A stretch of 58,102 nt of DNA, from NCBI GenBank assembly GCA_021399345.1, contig JAAFKI010000092.1, positions 1 to 58,102 on the forward strand. Direction: 5' to 3'. This document shows positions 37,108 through 45,910 of this stretch, piece after piece. The notes beneath the pieces are model-generated. The model was given only the letters and a program-made list of their open reading frames with translations. It ran no database searches and was not told where the DNA came from. The translations under genes and the position numbers were made by a program. Positions within the stretch are counted from its first letter, which is position 1; every line of letters begins with the position of its first letter. This DNA comes from Candidatus Heimdallarchaeota archaeon (GTDB taxonomy: Archaea > Asgardarchaeota > Heimdallarchaeia > Heimdallarchaeales > Heimdallarchaeaceae).

Positions 37108-37572
37108 CTATTTTAAAGATTTGAGAACATCTCTGACTTCACTAACATGACCTTTAACCTTAACTTTGGGCCAAACCTTAGCTATAACTCCTTGAGGATT
37201 AATAAGATAGGTACTTCGAATAACTCCAAAGAGCTCTTTTCCATACAGTAGTTTCTTTCTCCATGCATCATAAAGCTCAAGAACCTTATGATCTTCATCA
37301 CTCAACAAAATGTGTTTCAAGTCATGTTTAGCTATGAACTTAGCATGCCTTTCAGGAGAATCAGGACTGATTCCAATCACTACAGCATCAATATCAACAA
37401 AATCAGTGATATTGGCACTAAAATCGCAAGCCTCAGTTGTACATCCTGGAGTATTATCTCTAGGATAAAAATAGATAACTACCCATTTATCTTTGAATTG
37501 GTCCAAACAAATATTCTCATTCTTATCGTTTGGTAAACAAAATAGGGGGGCTTTTTCACCTTCATTTAACAT
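37108..37572 (-). CDS. bcp: Peroxiredoxin of the BCP/PrxQ type
   Basis: The 154-residue thiol peroxidase has the catalytic segment FYPRDNTPGCTTEACDF, with Cys44 as peroxidatic and Cys49 as the nearby resolving residue, the PrxQ arrangement. The rest has the standard fold (VVIGISPDSPERHAKF, HDLKHILLSDEDH). It reduces peroxides with a thioredoxin-like donor in the cytosol. The second gene of the peroxiredoxin/peroxiredoxin/nitroreductase operon; a GGTGA motif precedes its ATG. Certain as to family. Confidence 0.92.
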   Translation of the reverse strand: MLNEGEKAPLFCLPNDKNENICLDQFKDKWVVIYFYPRDNTPGCTTEACDFSANITDFVDIDAVVIGISPDSPERHAKFIAKHDLKHILLSDEDHKVLELYDAWRKKLLYGKELFGVIRSTYLINPQGVIAKVWPKVKVKGHVSEVRDVLKSLK

Positions 37573-37586
37573 TTAATTCACCTTTA

Positions 37587-38060
37587 TTATAATTTTCTTC
37601 CTTTTTTACGTTCCTTTTTGATGAAACTTGTTATCTCATCAAAGTCAGGAACTGTAGACATTTCATAAATCTTCATAAAAACTATTTCCTTGTTTTTACC
37701 AACAAGAATATTAGCTCGATTTGAAATACCTTTATCTTCATTAAATAAACCTAAAGATTCAGCTAAAGCACCATGAGACCAAAAATCTGCAAGAAGCTTA
37801 GTCTCTTTAATGCCAAGATTCTCAGCCCAAGCTTTCTTAGAGGGAATAGAATCAACACTAACTCCAACAGCTATAACATCTAAATCATCGAATTCAGATT
37901 TAGAAGATTCAAGAGATTGCATTTGTTTAGCACAAACTCCAGTCCAAGCAAGAGGATGGAAAGATAGTAAAACAAGCTTATCTTTAATATCATAAAGATT
38001 GAAATCTTCATTATTTTGATCTTTTAGAGTAAAATCAGGAACAATATCACTTAATTGCAT
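37587..38060 (-). CDS. Peroxiredoxin, AhpC/TSA family
   Basis: The 157-residue protein has the active-site SFHPLAWTGVCAKQMQSLE with the peroxidatic Cys43 and the VGVSVDSIPSKKAWAE loop typical of AhpE/Prx1-like enzymes. No resolving Cys is apparent in the C-terminal part, so it may be a 1-Cys type or use a partner. The GTG at 38069 is part of a GTGATTAAAATG leader, and the ATG at 38060 is the true start. It is the first gene of the operon; a CTTTAAAAG TATA-like element lies about 32 bases upstream (about 38091-38099). Confidence 0.88.
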   Translation of the reverse strand: MQLSDIVPDFTLKDQNNEDFNLYDIKDKLVLLSFHPLAWTGVCAKQMQSLESSKSEFDDLDVIAVGVSVDSIPSKKAWAENLGIKETKLLADFWSHGALAESLGLFNEDKGISNRANILVGKNKEIVFMKIYEMSTVPDFDEITSFIKKERKKGRKL

Positions 38061-38253
38061 TTTAATCACAAGAGAAGATAATCTAGAAAACTTTTAAAGG
38101 GTAGTTTGTAGCAAAAATAAAAAAATATGTCCAGAAAAAATAAATAGTAAAAGAACATATAATTGTGTATAGACATTACTATGCAATAACTTTGCAAACT
38201 TGGAACATAAGAAGATTTAAATTACATCAAAATATAATGAGGTAGAATCTCAA

Positions 38254-38814
38254 ATGTCGGGTGACCTAGGAAGAATTTTTAAAGTGGTTTTGATCGGTGA
38301 TGGGGCCGTAGGTAAAACAAGTTTAAGAAGAAATTATCTAGGAAAGAGTTTTCGAGAAAACTATCTAATGACCATAGGCGCTGACTTCAGCGTGAAGCAG
38401 GTTCCTTATGAAGATTATATTGTCAGCCTACAAATTTGGGATTTAGCAGGGCAACCTAGGTTTTCAGAAGTAAGAGGAGCTTATTATGCAAACACTTACG
38501 GAGCTATGGTTGTTTTTGACGTGACACGTCCAAATACTTTTACAAATATCGATTTTTGGATTAATGAGATGATCAAATACAATGATAATAAACTCATACC
38601 CTTAGTGATCATAGGAAACAAAACTGATCTTAGAGGAGAGCTTCCGGAAGAAGTACAAGTAAACAAAACCTCTGCAATGACCTATGCACAAATACTCTCA
38701 GAATGGGGAGGAATAAAAGTAGAATATGTGGAAACATCTGCTAAGTCAGGACAAAATGTTAGTTCTGCATTTGAAAGACTGATTGACAGAATCTACTTCC
38801 AGATGGGTTTGTAA
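38254..38814 (+). CDS. Ras/Rab-like small GTPase
   Basis: The 186-residue protein has all G motifs: G1 GDGAVGKT (15-22), the switch I Thr in TIGADF, G3 WDLAGQPRF with DLAGQ at 63-67, G4 NKTD (122-125) and G5 ETSAKSG (160-166). It is most like Rab/Arf-related Asgard GTPases. The catalytic Gln is present. It ends in RIYFQMGL without a Cys, so no prenyl anchor. It sits alone between divergent and convergent genes; a TATA-like ATTTAAAT (38215-38222) and a GAGGT Shine-Dalgarno (38239-38243) precede it. It is typical of the large small-GTPase sets in Asgard archaea and likely acts in signalling or membrane processes. Confidence 0.9.
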   Translation: MSGDLGRIFKVVLIGDGAVGKTSLRRNYLGKSFRENYLMTIGADFSVKQVPYEDYIVSLQIWDLAGQPRFSEVRGAYYANTYGAMVVFDVTRPNTFTNIDFWINEMIKYNDNKLIPLVIIGNKTDLRGELPEEVQVNKTSAMTYAQILSEWGGIKVEYVETSAKSGQNVSSAFERLIDRIYFQMGL

Positions 38815-38963
38815 TAATCATTCTTGACTTGATATACAGGTGTTTTTGCTGATTTACTCCTTTTATATCAGAATAAAATGAAGGAAAAATCTATTTTCTT
38901 CTTTTTCTGAATACAATGCAAGAATGTCTTCTTCAGAACTATTTACGAAATCAACAATTAATC

Positions 38964-39923
38964 TTAGTCGAAAGAATTTTTGACTTTGATTATTTCAGCT
39001 GCAATACTGACGGCTATTTCTTCAGGAGTATCGCTTTTGATACTAACACCTATTGGTGAGTATACCTTTTTAAGTAGAGTTTTTGAAATGCCTTTTTCTT
39101 TAAGATTATCAAATATTTGTTTCTTCTTTGCTGTACTAGCCATCATACCCAAGTAGGCATATTTTCTACTCAACATTTTTTCTAGTACACGTTCATCTGA
39201 TATATGAGCAAAAGTCATTATTATAACATAAATATTATTTCCTTCAGGAATATACTCCTCAATGTTTTCATAAGAGATAATTCTCTTTTCATTCGCATAA
39301 GAATTAGAGAGCATAGTAGGGAGGTTATCTCTATCATCAAAAACAGTTATATGAAAATCTAGTGTTTCCATAATCCTAGATAAAGAAAGAGAAACATGTC
39401 CTCCCCCGATCACAAAAAGTTTGTTCTGCATTCCAACATTTTCTCGATAAAACCATTTACCATTTTCTTCGACATAGATTTTATCTTTTGATAATATTCT
39501 GTTAAAATCAATGCTGATTCCATCTTCATTCAATGTTAGATTACCAGGTTTTGTCTTTGAATAAGCTTCAACTATTTGTTCAAGTACATTCTTGTCCTTA
39601 ACAGTAAGAGGAATTAATGCGAAAGTTTGTGAACCTGAACAAATCATGCCAGACCTATTTTCTGAAGCTTTGTCATTGTGTTCCAAGTGGATTGTTTCTG
39701 AGGTAAATTTCTCTTCTTCAATCAAAGCTCTTGCATCTTCTACTAGTTTGTGTTCAGAAATGCCTCCTCCTATAGTCCCACATAAGTTATCAAGAGTAAC
39801 AAACATTTTTGCTCCAGGCACATTTGGAGCAGATCCTTCTCGACGAATTATAATGGCTAATACTACAGTATTATCTGCTTCAATCTCTAGTAGAAGTTTT
39901 TTCCAGAATTGTTCTTCATTCAT
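38964..39923 (-). CDS. xdhC: XdhC/CoxF-family molybdoenzyme maturation protein
   Basis: The 319-residue protein has the XdhC N-terminal domain (REGSAPNVPGAKMFVTLDN, then GTIGGGISEHKLVEDARAL) and a C-terminal Rossmann-like domain opening FVIGGGHVSLSLSRIM with FDDRDNLPT. XdhC inserts sulfurated molybdenum cofactor into xanthine dehydrogenase. It begins 29 bases after xdhB on the same strand with a strong AGGTGAG Shine-Dalgarno motif, so it closes the xdh operon. A Cys pair is present in MICSGSQ, the usual sulfurtransfer or cofactor position. Confident as to family. Confidence 0.9.
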   Translation of the reverse strand: MNEEQFWKKLLLEIEADNTVVLAIIIRREGSAPNVPGAKMFVTLDNLCGTIGGGISEHKLVEDARALIEEEKFTSETIHLEHNDKASENRSGMICSGSQTFALIPLTVKDKNVLEQIVEAYSKTKPGNLTLNEDGISIDFNRILSKDKIYVEENGKWFYRENVGMQNKLFVIGGGHVSLSLSRIMETLDFHITVFDDRDNLPTMLSNSYANEKRIISYENIEEYIPEGNNIYVIIMTFAHISDERVLEKMLSRKYAYLGMMASTAKKKQIFDNLKEKGISKTLLKKVYSPIGVSIKSDTPEEIAVSIAAEIIKVKNSFD

Positions 39924-39952
39924 ATTAGCATCTCACCTGATTTCATTTCCTT

Positions 39953-42193
39953 TCAATCCAGATCATATAAGAATAAAAGCAACTTCTCAGGTGTAAGAGG
40001 TGCTGAATACTCCCATTCTTTATCTTTTCTGAAAGCTTGAGCTGCATTTTTTAAAGCTAAGTAAGTACCTATTCCATACATGAAGGGTGGTTCTCCAATA
40101 GCTTTTGATTTCAAAACAGCTTCTGGATTATCAGCATCTTCTAGAAAAGTAACTTCAATCTTAGGAGTGAAATAAAGGTTAGGTATTTTATATGTTGATA
40201 AGGAATCTGTGAAGTTTCTTCCTTTTTCAAAGACTAATTCTTCTACAGTCATCCAGCCGATTCCTTGAATTAATCCTCCTTCTGCTTGTCCTAAATCTAC
40301 AAGATAGTTTAGACTTTTTCCTGCATCGTGTACCATTTGAACTTTATCAATTGTATATGTCCCTCTTAAGCAATCAACCGTTACTTCTGTAACAGCTGTT
40401 CCATAAGCATGGTAAGCAAAAGGTCTTCCCTTCTCTTTTTTAGTATCAAAATGAATTCTAGGGGTTGCATAAAATGCTTGAGCAGAAAGATTAACTCTTT
40501 GCAAATAAGCTAAATTGACAAGTTTCTTCCAAGAAATCCCTGTTCTTTTTCCGTCTTGATAAACATACTCAGATTCTATTGAAATTGCATTTGCACTTAA
40601 TTCCTCTGCTGCAGCATTTTTCAATCGATCTATAATCTTGTTGCAAGCTATCTCTACTGCTTTTCCATTGAGGTCAGCCCCAGTGCTTGCAGCAGTTGGT
40701 GAAGTATTTATTACACGGCTAGTACTTGTGCTTTCTATCCGAATCCTTTCAGGATTAATAGAAAGGGTTTTTGCTGCGATGTGTCTGAGTTTAATGTTAA
40801 CCCCTTGACCCATTTCAATTGCGCCAGTGCTAATACTTACACTGCCATCCTTGTAAACATTAACAAGTGCTCCAGCTTGATTAAGAAAAGAAGAAGTGAA
40901 TGAAATCCCAAAACAAATGGGCATTATGGAAATTCCTTTTTTTGTAAATCGATTATTTGTATTAAAATCTTCTATCTCCTTTTTTCTTTTGTCAAAATTA
41001 GTATCTTTAACAACTTGAGAAAAACTTCGTTGTGCGTTACAATTCTCAACTTGCTGTCCATAATGAAATTGATCTCCTTCCTGGAGTAAGTTTTTCTCTT
41101 GTAAAACTGAAACTGGGATGCCTGTTACTTCAGCAGCATGTGCAATAGCACACTCTATAACAAACATTCCTTGAGGACCACCGAAGCCTCTGAAAGCAGT
41201 GAAAGGAACGATATTTGTTTTACATGGATAACCAGTTACACGGACATTGGGGATATAGTATGCATTAGTTGCATGAAATAGCGCTCGTCCAAGAACAGCT
41301 GTCGAAAGGTCAGCTGCTGCACCTGAATTTTGATAAAATTCAGCATAAAAAGCAAGTATCTTACCTTCTTCATCTAAACCTATTTTATAATCAGTTGAAT
41401 AGGGATGACGTTTACCCGTCATTTGAATATCTTCACGTCTTGTAAGAACTAGTTTAACTGGTCGGTCTGTATGGTAAACTCCGAGTGCACAGATAGCAGC
41501 CCATGGTGTAGCCTGGTCTTCTTTCCCACCAAAAGCTCCGCCAAGTCGTTTTACATCAACCTCAATTAGGTTCATATCACAGCCAAGAATTATTGAAGTT
41601 GTACCTTGAACTGTTGTAGGTGCTTGAGTACTAGAATAAATGATTATTCTGCTATTTTCATCTGGTATAGCTAGCGAAGCTTGTGTTTCAAGATATACAT
41701 GTTCTTGACCCCCCGACTCAGCTATTCCCTCAATTACAGTTGCACATTTTTCCCAAGTTGATTCAATATTTCCAATTGTTAATGTGCGTGAAGAAGAAAT
41801 CAGTAATCCTTTTTTTGCTGCCTTACGGGAGTCGAATACAGAAGGAAGTTTTTCATATTCTATGTCAATTAATTTAGTTGCCTGTTTGGCTTGCTCTTTT
41901 GTTTCAGCTAAAACTACTGCAATGGGTTGCCCAATAAATAGAACTTCTTTCTCTGCAAGGAGTTCTTCATCCTGAATAAGACGTCCTATCTGATTGTCTC
42001 CTGGAATATCTTTAGCGATAAGTACTTTGCATACACCTTCACTTTTTTCCGCTTTCTTTATATCAAGGGAGATGATTTTTCCGTGTGGTATATTTGATGT
42101 AAAGACTACTGCATATAGTAGGTTAACTGGTTCAGGTATATCATCAATATAAATCGATTCACCACGAGTGTGAGGAGAAATTAGATCCTTCAT
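39953..42193 (-). CDS. xdhB: Xanthine dehydrogenase molybdenum-binding subunit
   Basis: The 746-residue subunit begins with the ferredoxin-hinge-like domain (GESIYIDDIPEPVNLLYAVV) and a molybdopterin-binding part. The active site keeps GGAFGGKE with Glu225, LGRALFHATN with Arg303 exactly 78 residues on, FRGFGGPQG with Phe337, and the base Glu701 in IGEPPFMYG. The Glu/Arg pair and their spacing are those that bind purine in known xanthine dehydrogenases, unlike CO dehydrogenase or aldehyde oxidoreductases. Other Mo contacts include GAIEMGQGVN and TSPTAASTGADLNG. It hydroxylates purines (hypoxanthine to xanthine to urate, or the reverse), in the cytosol. Its start overlaps the xdhA stop (4 bases). 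Confidence 0.92.
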   Translation of the reverse strand: MKDLISPHTRGESIYIDDIPEPVNLLYAVVFTSNIPHGKIISLDIKKAEKSEGVCKVLIAKDIPGDNQIGRLIQDEELLAEKEVLFIGQPIAVVLAETKEQAKQATKLIDIEYEKLPSVFDSRKAAKKGLLISSSRTLTIGNIESTWEKCATVIEGIAESGGQEHVYLETQASLAIPDENSRIIIYSSTQAPTTVQGTTSIILGCDMNLIEVDVKRLGGAFGGKEDQATPWAAICALGVYHTDRPVKLVLTRREDIQMTGKRHPYSTDYKIGLDEEGKILAFYAEFYQNSGAAADLSTAVLGRALFHATNAYYIPNVRVTGYPCKTNIVPFTAFRGFGGPQGMFVIECAIAHAAEVTGIPVSVLQEKNLLQEGDQFHYGQQVENCNAQRSFSQVVKDTNFDKRKKEIEDFNTNNRFTKKGISIMPICFGISFTSSFLNQAGALVNVYKDGSVSISTGAIEMGQGVNIKLRHIAAKTLSINPERIRIESTSTSRVINTSPTAASTGADLNGKAVEIACNKIIDRLKNAAAEELSANAISIESEYVYQDGKRTGISWKKLVNLAYLQRVNLSAQAFYATPRIHFDTKKEKGRPFAYHAYGTAVTEVTVDCLRGTYTIDKVQMVHDAGKSLNYLVDLGQAEGGLIQGIGWMTVEELVFEKGRNFTDSLSTYKIPNLYFTPKIEVTFLEDADNPEAVLKSKAIGEPPFMYGIGTYLALKNAAQAFRKDKEWEYSAPLTPEKLLLFLYDLD

Positions 42194-43563
42194 ATTGATA
42201 CCTCCAAATCAGGAAATAGTGTTAAGAAGTGAGCATAAATTAACTGTCTAAGGAGTAATCTCTTGTAACGAGCTGATCCTCGAACATCATCTATTGGACT
42301 AACCTCAGAATCGGCAATTTTTACAGCTTCTTTTATAATATCTTCTGAGATTTTCTTGTTCTCAAGATAATTAGAAGTTTTTCCCAGATACTTAGGAACA
42401 GGAGCTACTCCTCCAGCAGATAAATGAGCGTTTTGTATTTTATCATTGTTTAAATCAAATGAAATAGCACTGTTGACACTAGCAATGTCCATATATTTCC
42501 TTCGCGCTACTTTTTCAAAGTTAAACAACCTCTCTTTTTTATTGATTCTAAGCCACTCAATTATCTCCCCCGTCTTAATATCCATTATTTTATAATCTTT
42601 GTAAAAATCTCTAAGTTTGATAATTCTCCCATCTCTTTCATTCTTAAGACTTATTTCTGCGTCTAGAGCAAGAAAATAGATAATAAGATCCCCAATAGGA
42701 GAAGCATTAACGAGATTTCCTCCTAAAGTAGCTTGTAACCTAATAGGATAAGCGGAAACTAGAGATATGTCTTGTTTAGTATTAAAAAGAGCATTTAGCT
42801 CTTCTGAAACACGTATATCTTCCATCGATGTCGTTGCACCAATATAGATGTAATTTCCATCTAAATGTATTCCTGAGAGCTCTTTTTCTGATAAAAAGAT
42901 TGGGTCAGATAGACTTTCCTGCTGAACTAGCAAATCTGTTGCTCCAGCAACAATAGTCCCTTCTTTTAGCAGTTTTGTACTACTCGATTCTTTTAGTTTA
43001 TCTAGCTTATCTGGTATATCTGAAAAATAATCTGGTAGAATACCAATTTCAATGAGTTTTTGGATTCTTTCTTGTGATTTTTTGTCTTCAACTGAGATTT
43101 CCTTTGCTAACTTCTCTGCTGATCTAATAATTGCAGCATAGGCACCACATCGACATAAATTCCCTTCAATAGATGTCAGAATATCCTTTTTCTCAAGTTT
43201 TTCATTTAGGAAAAAACCAGTCAAACTAACGACGAACCCTGGTGTACAAAAACCGCACTGACTTGCTCCCTCGTCTACCAACGCTTGTTGAATGGGACTT
43301 AATTTCTCCTGATTTAAGCCTTCAATTGTTACAACATGTTTGCCAACAATTTCACCAAGAGGGAGAATACAGGATGTAGCAGCTTTATATTCAACATTTT
43401 TATCCTTTAACTCTCCAAGAAGAATCATACAAACACCACATTCACCTTCGTGGCATGCTTCCTTGACTCCTTTCATACCTTTATTTCGCAGGAAATCAAG
43501 AGTGGAGTTACCTAATGGTTCATCTATTTTTACTATTTCTTGGTTGAGAATAAATTTCATCAT
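42190..43563 (-). CDS. xdhA: Xanthine dehydrogenase Fe-S/FAD subunit
   Basis: The 457-residue subunit has a plant-type [2Fe-2S] domain (CHEGECGVC at 37-45, C65), a second [2Fe-2S] domain (C103, C106 in QCGFCTPGF; C137, C139 in NLCRCG), and a C-terminal FAD domain (IYIGATTSMEDIRVS, then LQATLGGNLVNASPIGD). The fused Fe-S/FAD layout is that of two-subunit bacterial XdhA. It passes electrons from molybdenum to NAD or another acceptor. Its start overlaps the upstream PLP-enzyme stop by 4 bases, and its stop overlaps xdhB, so the three are translationally coupled. Confidence 0.92.
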   Translation of the reverse strand: MMKFILNQEIVKIDEPLGNSTLDFLRNKGMKGVKEACHEGECGVCMILLGELKDKNVEYKAATSCILPLGEIVGKHVVTIEGLNQEKLSPIQQALVDEGASQCGFCTPGFVVSLTGFFLNEKLEKKDILTSIEGNLCRCGAYAAIIRSAEKLAKEISVEDKKSQERIQKLIEIGILPDYFSDIPDKLDKLKESSSTKLLKEGTIVAGATDLLVQQESLSDPIFLSEKELSGIHLDGNYIYIGATTSMEDIRVSEELNALFNTKQDISLVSAYPIRLQATLGGNLVNASPIGDLIIYFLALDAEISLKNERDGRIIKLRDFYKDYKIMDIKTGEIIEWLRINKKERLFNFEKVARRKYMDIASVNSAISFDLNNDKIQNAHLSAGGVAPVPKYLGKTSNYLENKKISEDIIKEAVKIADSEVSPIDDVRGSARYKRLLLRQLIYAHFLTLFPDLEVSI

Positions 43564-44771
43564 TCAAACCTTTTTTCTAAATCCTTAATTGATATAGATT
43601 CTGTGTTGATTACACCTTCAACTGCATTGATATCTTTAAGTCCATTACCAGTGATAACAAGACAAACAGTATCTGATTCAGTTATTTTTTCTTCATAAAT
43701 AAGTTTTTTCAGCCCACCATAAGGTACTGCTCCAGCTGGTTCTGCGAATAAACCAGTTTCTTTTCCTAATTCGACTATAGCATCTAGAATTTCTTCATCT
43801 GTGAGTGAGATGAAATAACCATCGCAAGCTTCAATATAGGTACAAGCTTTAATGACATCACGTGGCTTACCAACAGAGATACTATCCGCGATAGTCTTAC
43901 CTATGATCGCTATAGGCGTATATGGTTTTCCTTTATCAAATACTTCCTTTATCGCGGGTATACCTTCAGCTTGAACACCAATAATACGGGGAATCTTGTC
44001 TGTTAAACCAACTTCTTTGAATTCCCAAAATCCTTTGTAAAGAGAGCTAATTACTGTTCCATCACCCACTCCTACAAGAACATAATCAGGTACAACAAAA
44101 TCATTCTGAATTATTATCTCAAATGCTCCAGTTTTCTTTCCTTCAAGAAGATAGGGATTAATTGCAGCATGTCTACAGTACCATCCTTTTTTGAGTCCAA
44201 TATCTAGAGACACATCATAAACCTCATCATATGTTCCTTCAACAGCCATTACCTCTGCTCCTGAAATTTCAAGCTGAGCTCTTTTCCCAGCGGGAATTGA
44301 AGCTGGAACAAAAATATACGTTCTCATCCCAGTAGGTGCGTTGAGAATAGCTAAAGACGATGCAGCATTACCTGTTGATGCACAGAATAAAATATCAGCT
44401 CCTTCATCAATTGCTCTGTTGATTGCAATAGAACTCGCACGATCTTTATAAGAACTAGAGGGGTTGGAGCCATCATATTTTACAAGAACATCTTTGATTC
44501 CAAGAAGATTGAATTTGTACAATGGTGTTCCACCAACATAATCATCAAATTTCCCCTTTGGTTTTGTAGGAAGTAGAAAATCAAACTGGTACATTGAAGC
44601 CTTATTATCAAACTTCTTCTCAGTTACTGACGAGCTTTTCTTAATTGTTTTGTAATCATAAATTACTTCCAAAGTACCCATAATATATCCACAAGATTCG
44701 CAATAATAGAGACCGGGTTTAGGATCAAATTCTTTTTTGCAACTAATACATTTCAATATGTGATTGCTCAT
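43560..44771 (-). CDS. Threonine synthase-like PLP enzyme heading the xdh operon
   Basis: The 403-residue, fold-type II PLP enzyme has an N-terminal zinc ribbon (C8, C11, C24, C27) and the PLP lysine K109 in GSNPSSSYKDRA, followed by FCASTGNAASSLA and VGVGDGTVISSLY. Threonine synthase has TGSFKDRG at the lysine; here the context is SSSYKD. The 4-base overlap with xdhA indicates a joint role with purine oxidation. In bacterial purine-degradation loci a fold-type II PLP lyase (YgeX, diaminopropionate ammonia-lyase) occupies this role, so I infer a catabolic lyase rather than threonine synthesis. This is context-based; a true threonine synthase remains possible. Confidence 0.72.
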   Translation of the reverse strand: MSNHILKCISCKKEFDPKPGLYYCESCGYIMGTLEVIYDYKTIKKSSSVTEKKFDNKASMYQFDFLLPTKPKGKFDDYVGGTPLYKFNLLGIKDVLVKYDGSNPSSSYKDRASSIAINRAIDEGADILFCASTGNAASSLAILNAPTGMRTYIFVPASIPAGKRAQLEISGAEVMAVEGTYDEVYDVSLDIGLKKGWYCRHAAINPYLLEGKKTGAFEIIIQNDFVVPDYVLVGVGDGTVISSLYKGFWEFKEVGLTDKIPRIIGVQAEGIPAIKEVFDKGKPYTPIAIIGKTIADSISVGKPRDVIKACTYIEACDGYFISLTDEEILDAIVELGKETGLFAEPAGAVPYGGLKKLIYEEKITESDTVCLVITGNGLKDINAVEGVINTESISIKDLEKRFE

Positions 44772-44901
44772 TAAATAACACCGTATATGCTAATAAGAAT
44801 TGTCCATTTCTTAAGAATTTTCGTTGAATTAATACAAATTCTCCTTTTCTTGGTGTATTTTCCAAAAACTTGAATAGTTTAAAGGAGTATATCTAATCGA
44901 A

Positions 44902-45840
44902 ATGAAATATGTATTCGGACCTGTACCTTCTCGAAGGTTAGGAAGATCACTCGGTATTAGTCCAATTCCTCCTAAAACATGTAATTATTCTTGTATTTAT
45001 TGTCAACTAGGAAGAACATCTGTTTTAACAAATGATAGAAAGATGTTTTTTCCAGTACAAGACATTGTTCAAGAAGTCAAACAAGCGCTTGAGAAAGAGC
45101 ATGTAATAGATTATATCACAATTGTTGGAGATGGTGAGCCTACTCTTTACTTGGGTTTAGGAGAACTGATAGAAGAGATTAAGAAAGTCACGAATATTCC
45201 TGTTGCTGTTATAACTAACGGAGCTCTTCTTTACAAACAAGAAGTGAGAAAGGATTTACTCTTATCAGACGTGGTTCTGCCAACATTAGATGCTGTTGAC
45301 GAAAGAACATTTCGAATAATAAATCGTCCTCATAAGGATTTGAGACTAGATCTAATCAAAGAGGGAATGAAGAAATTTCGAGAAGAGTTTTCTAATCAAA
45401 TTTGGATGGAAGTAATGCTAGTTAAAGATAAAAATGATTCAAAGGAAACCACATTAGCAATAAAAGAGTTTCTTGATGAGTTGAAAGTCGACAAAACCTT
45501 CATTAATGTGCCAATTCGCCCTCCCGCTGAATCTTGGGTAAAAATCCCAACTAATGAAGTTCTAGCGGAAGCACAAAGAAGTCTCAACGCCGAAAGTATA
45601 GCCCATTTTGAGAACCTACTTATTGAAAGCGTTGATAGAGATGCATCACCAGAAGATCAGATATTAAGTATAACAAAAAGACATCCTTTACGAGAAGATC
45701 AGATAATGACTCTTTTCCCTGATCTAAGCGAAGAAGAAATCAAAAAAATGCTTGATGGAATGAGTAAGAAAAGATTGATCAAAATAGAAAAATACATGAA
45801 TCATCTTTTCTGGACTGCCAAAGAAGAAAAAAAGACATAA
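44902..45840 (+). CDS. Radical SAM protein, COG0731-like
   Basis: The 312-residue protein has the radical SAM motif CNYSCIYCQ (C27, C31, C34), the GPVPSRRLGRSLG start found in a group of archaeal radical SAM enzymes, and the SAM-binding TIVGDGEPTLYLGL. A C-terminal winged-helix-like part (RHPLREDQIMTLFPDLSEEE) follows. Relatives are related to the wyosine synthesis enzyme TYW1, though this family is distinct. It is divergent from the xdh operon and has its own promoter (AGTTTAAAG near 44876). Reaction unknown. Confidence 0.85.
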   Translation: MKYVFGPVPSRRLGRSLGISPIPPKTCNYSCIYCQLGRTSVLTNDRKMFFPVQDIVQEVKQALEKEHVIDYITIVGDGEPTLYLGLGELIEEIKKVTNIPVAVITNGALLYKQEVRKDLLLSDVVLPTLDAVDERTFRIINRPHKDLRLDLIKEGMKKFREEFSNQIWMEVMLVKDKNDSKETTLAIKEFLDELKVDKTFINVPIRPPAESWVKIPTNEVLAEAQRSLNAESIAHFENLLIESVDRDASPEDQILSITKRHPLREDQIMTLFPDLSEEEIKKMLDGMSKKRLIKIEKYMNHLFWTAKEEKKT

Positions 45841-45910
45841 AACTGCTATTTTCTTCTTTCCCTTGATGATTTTAAGACTAATCCTGTCAATAATTCAGAG
45901 AAACAATTCT

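Noticed and set aside
44808..44817. Perfect palindrome TTCTTAAGAA between the xdh operon and the radical SAM gene
   Set aside because: A 10-base A/T-rich palindrome is expected by chance here; no second copy is seen to support an operator.
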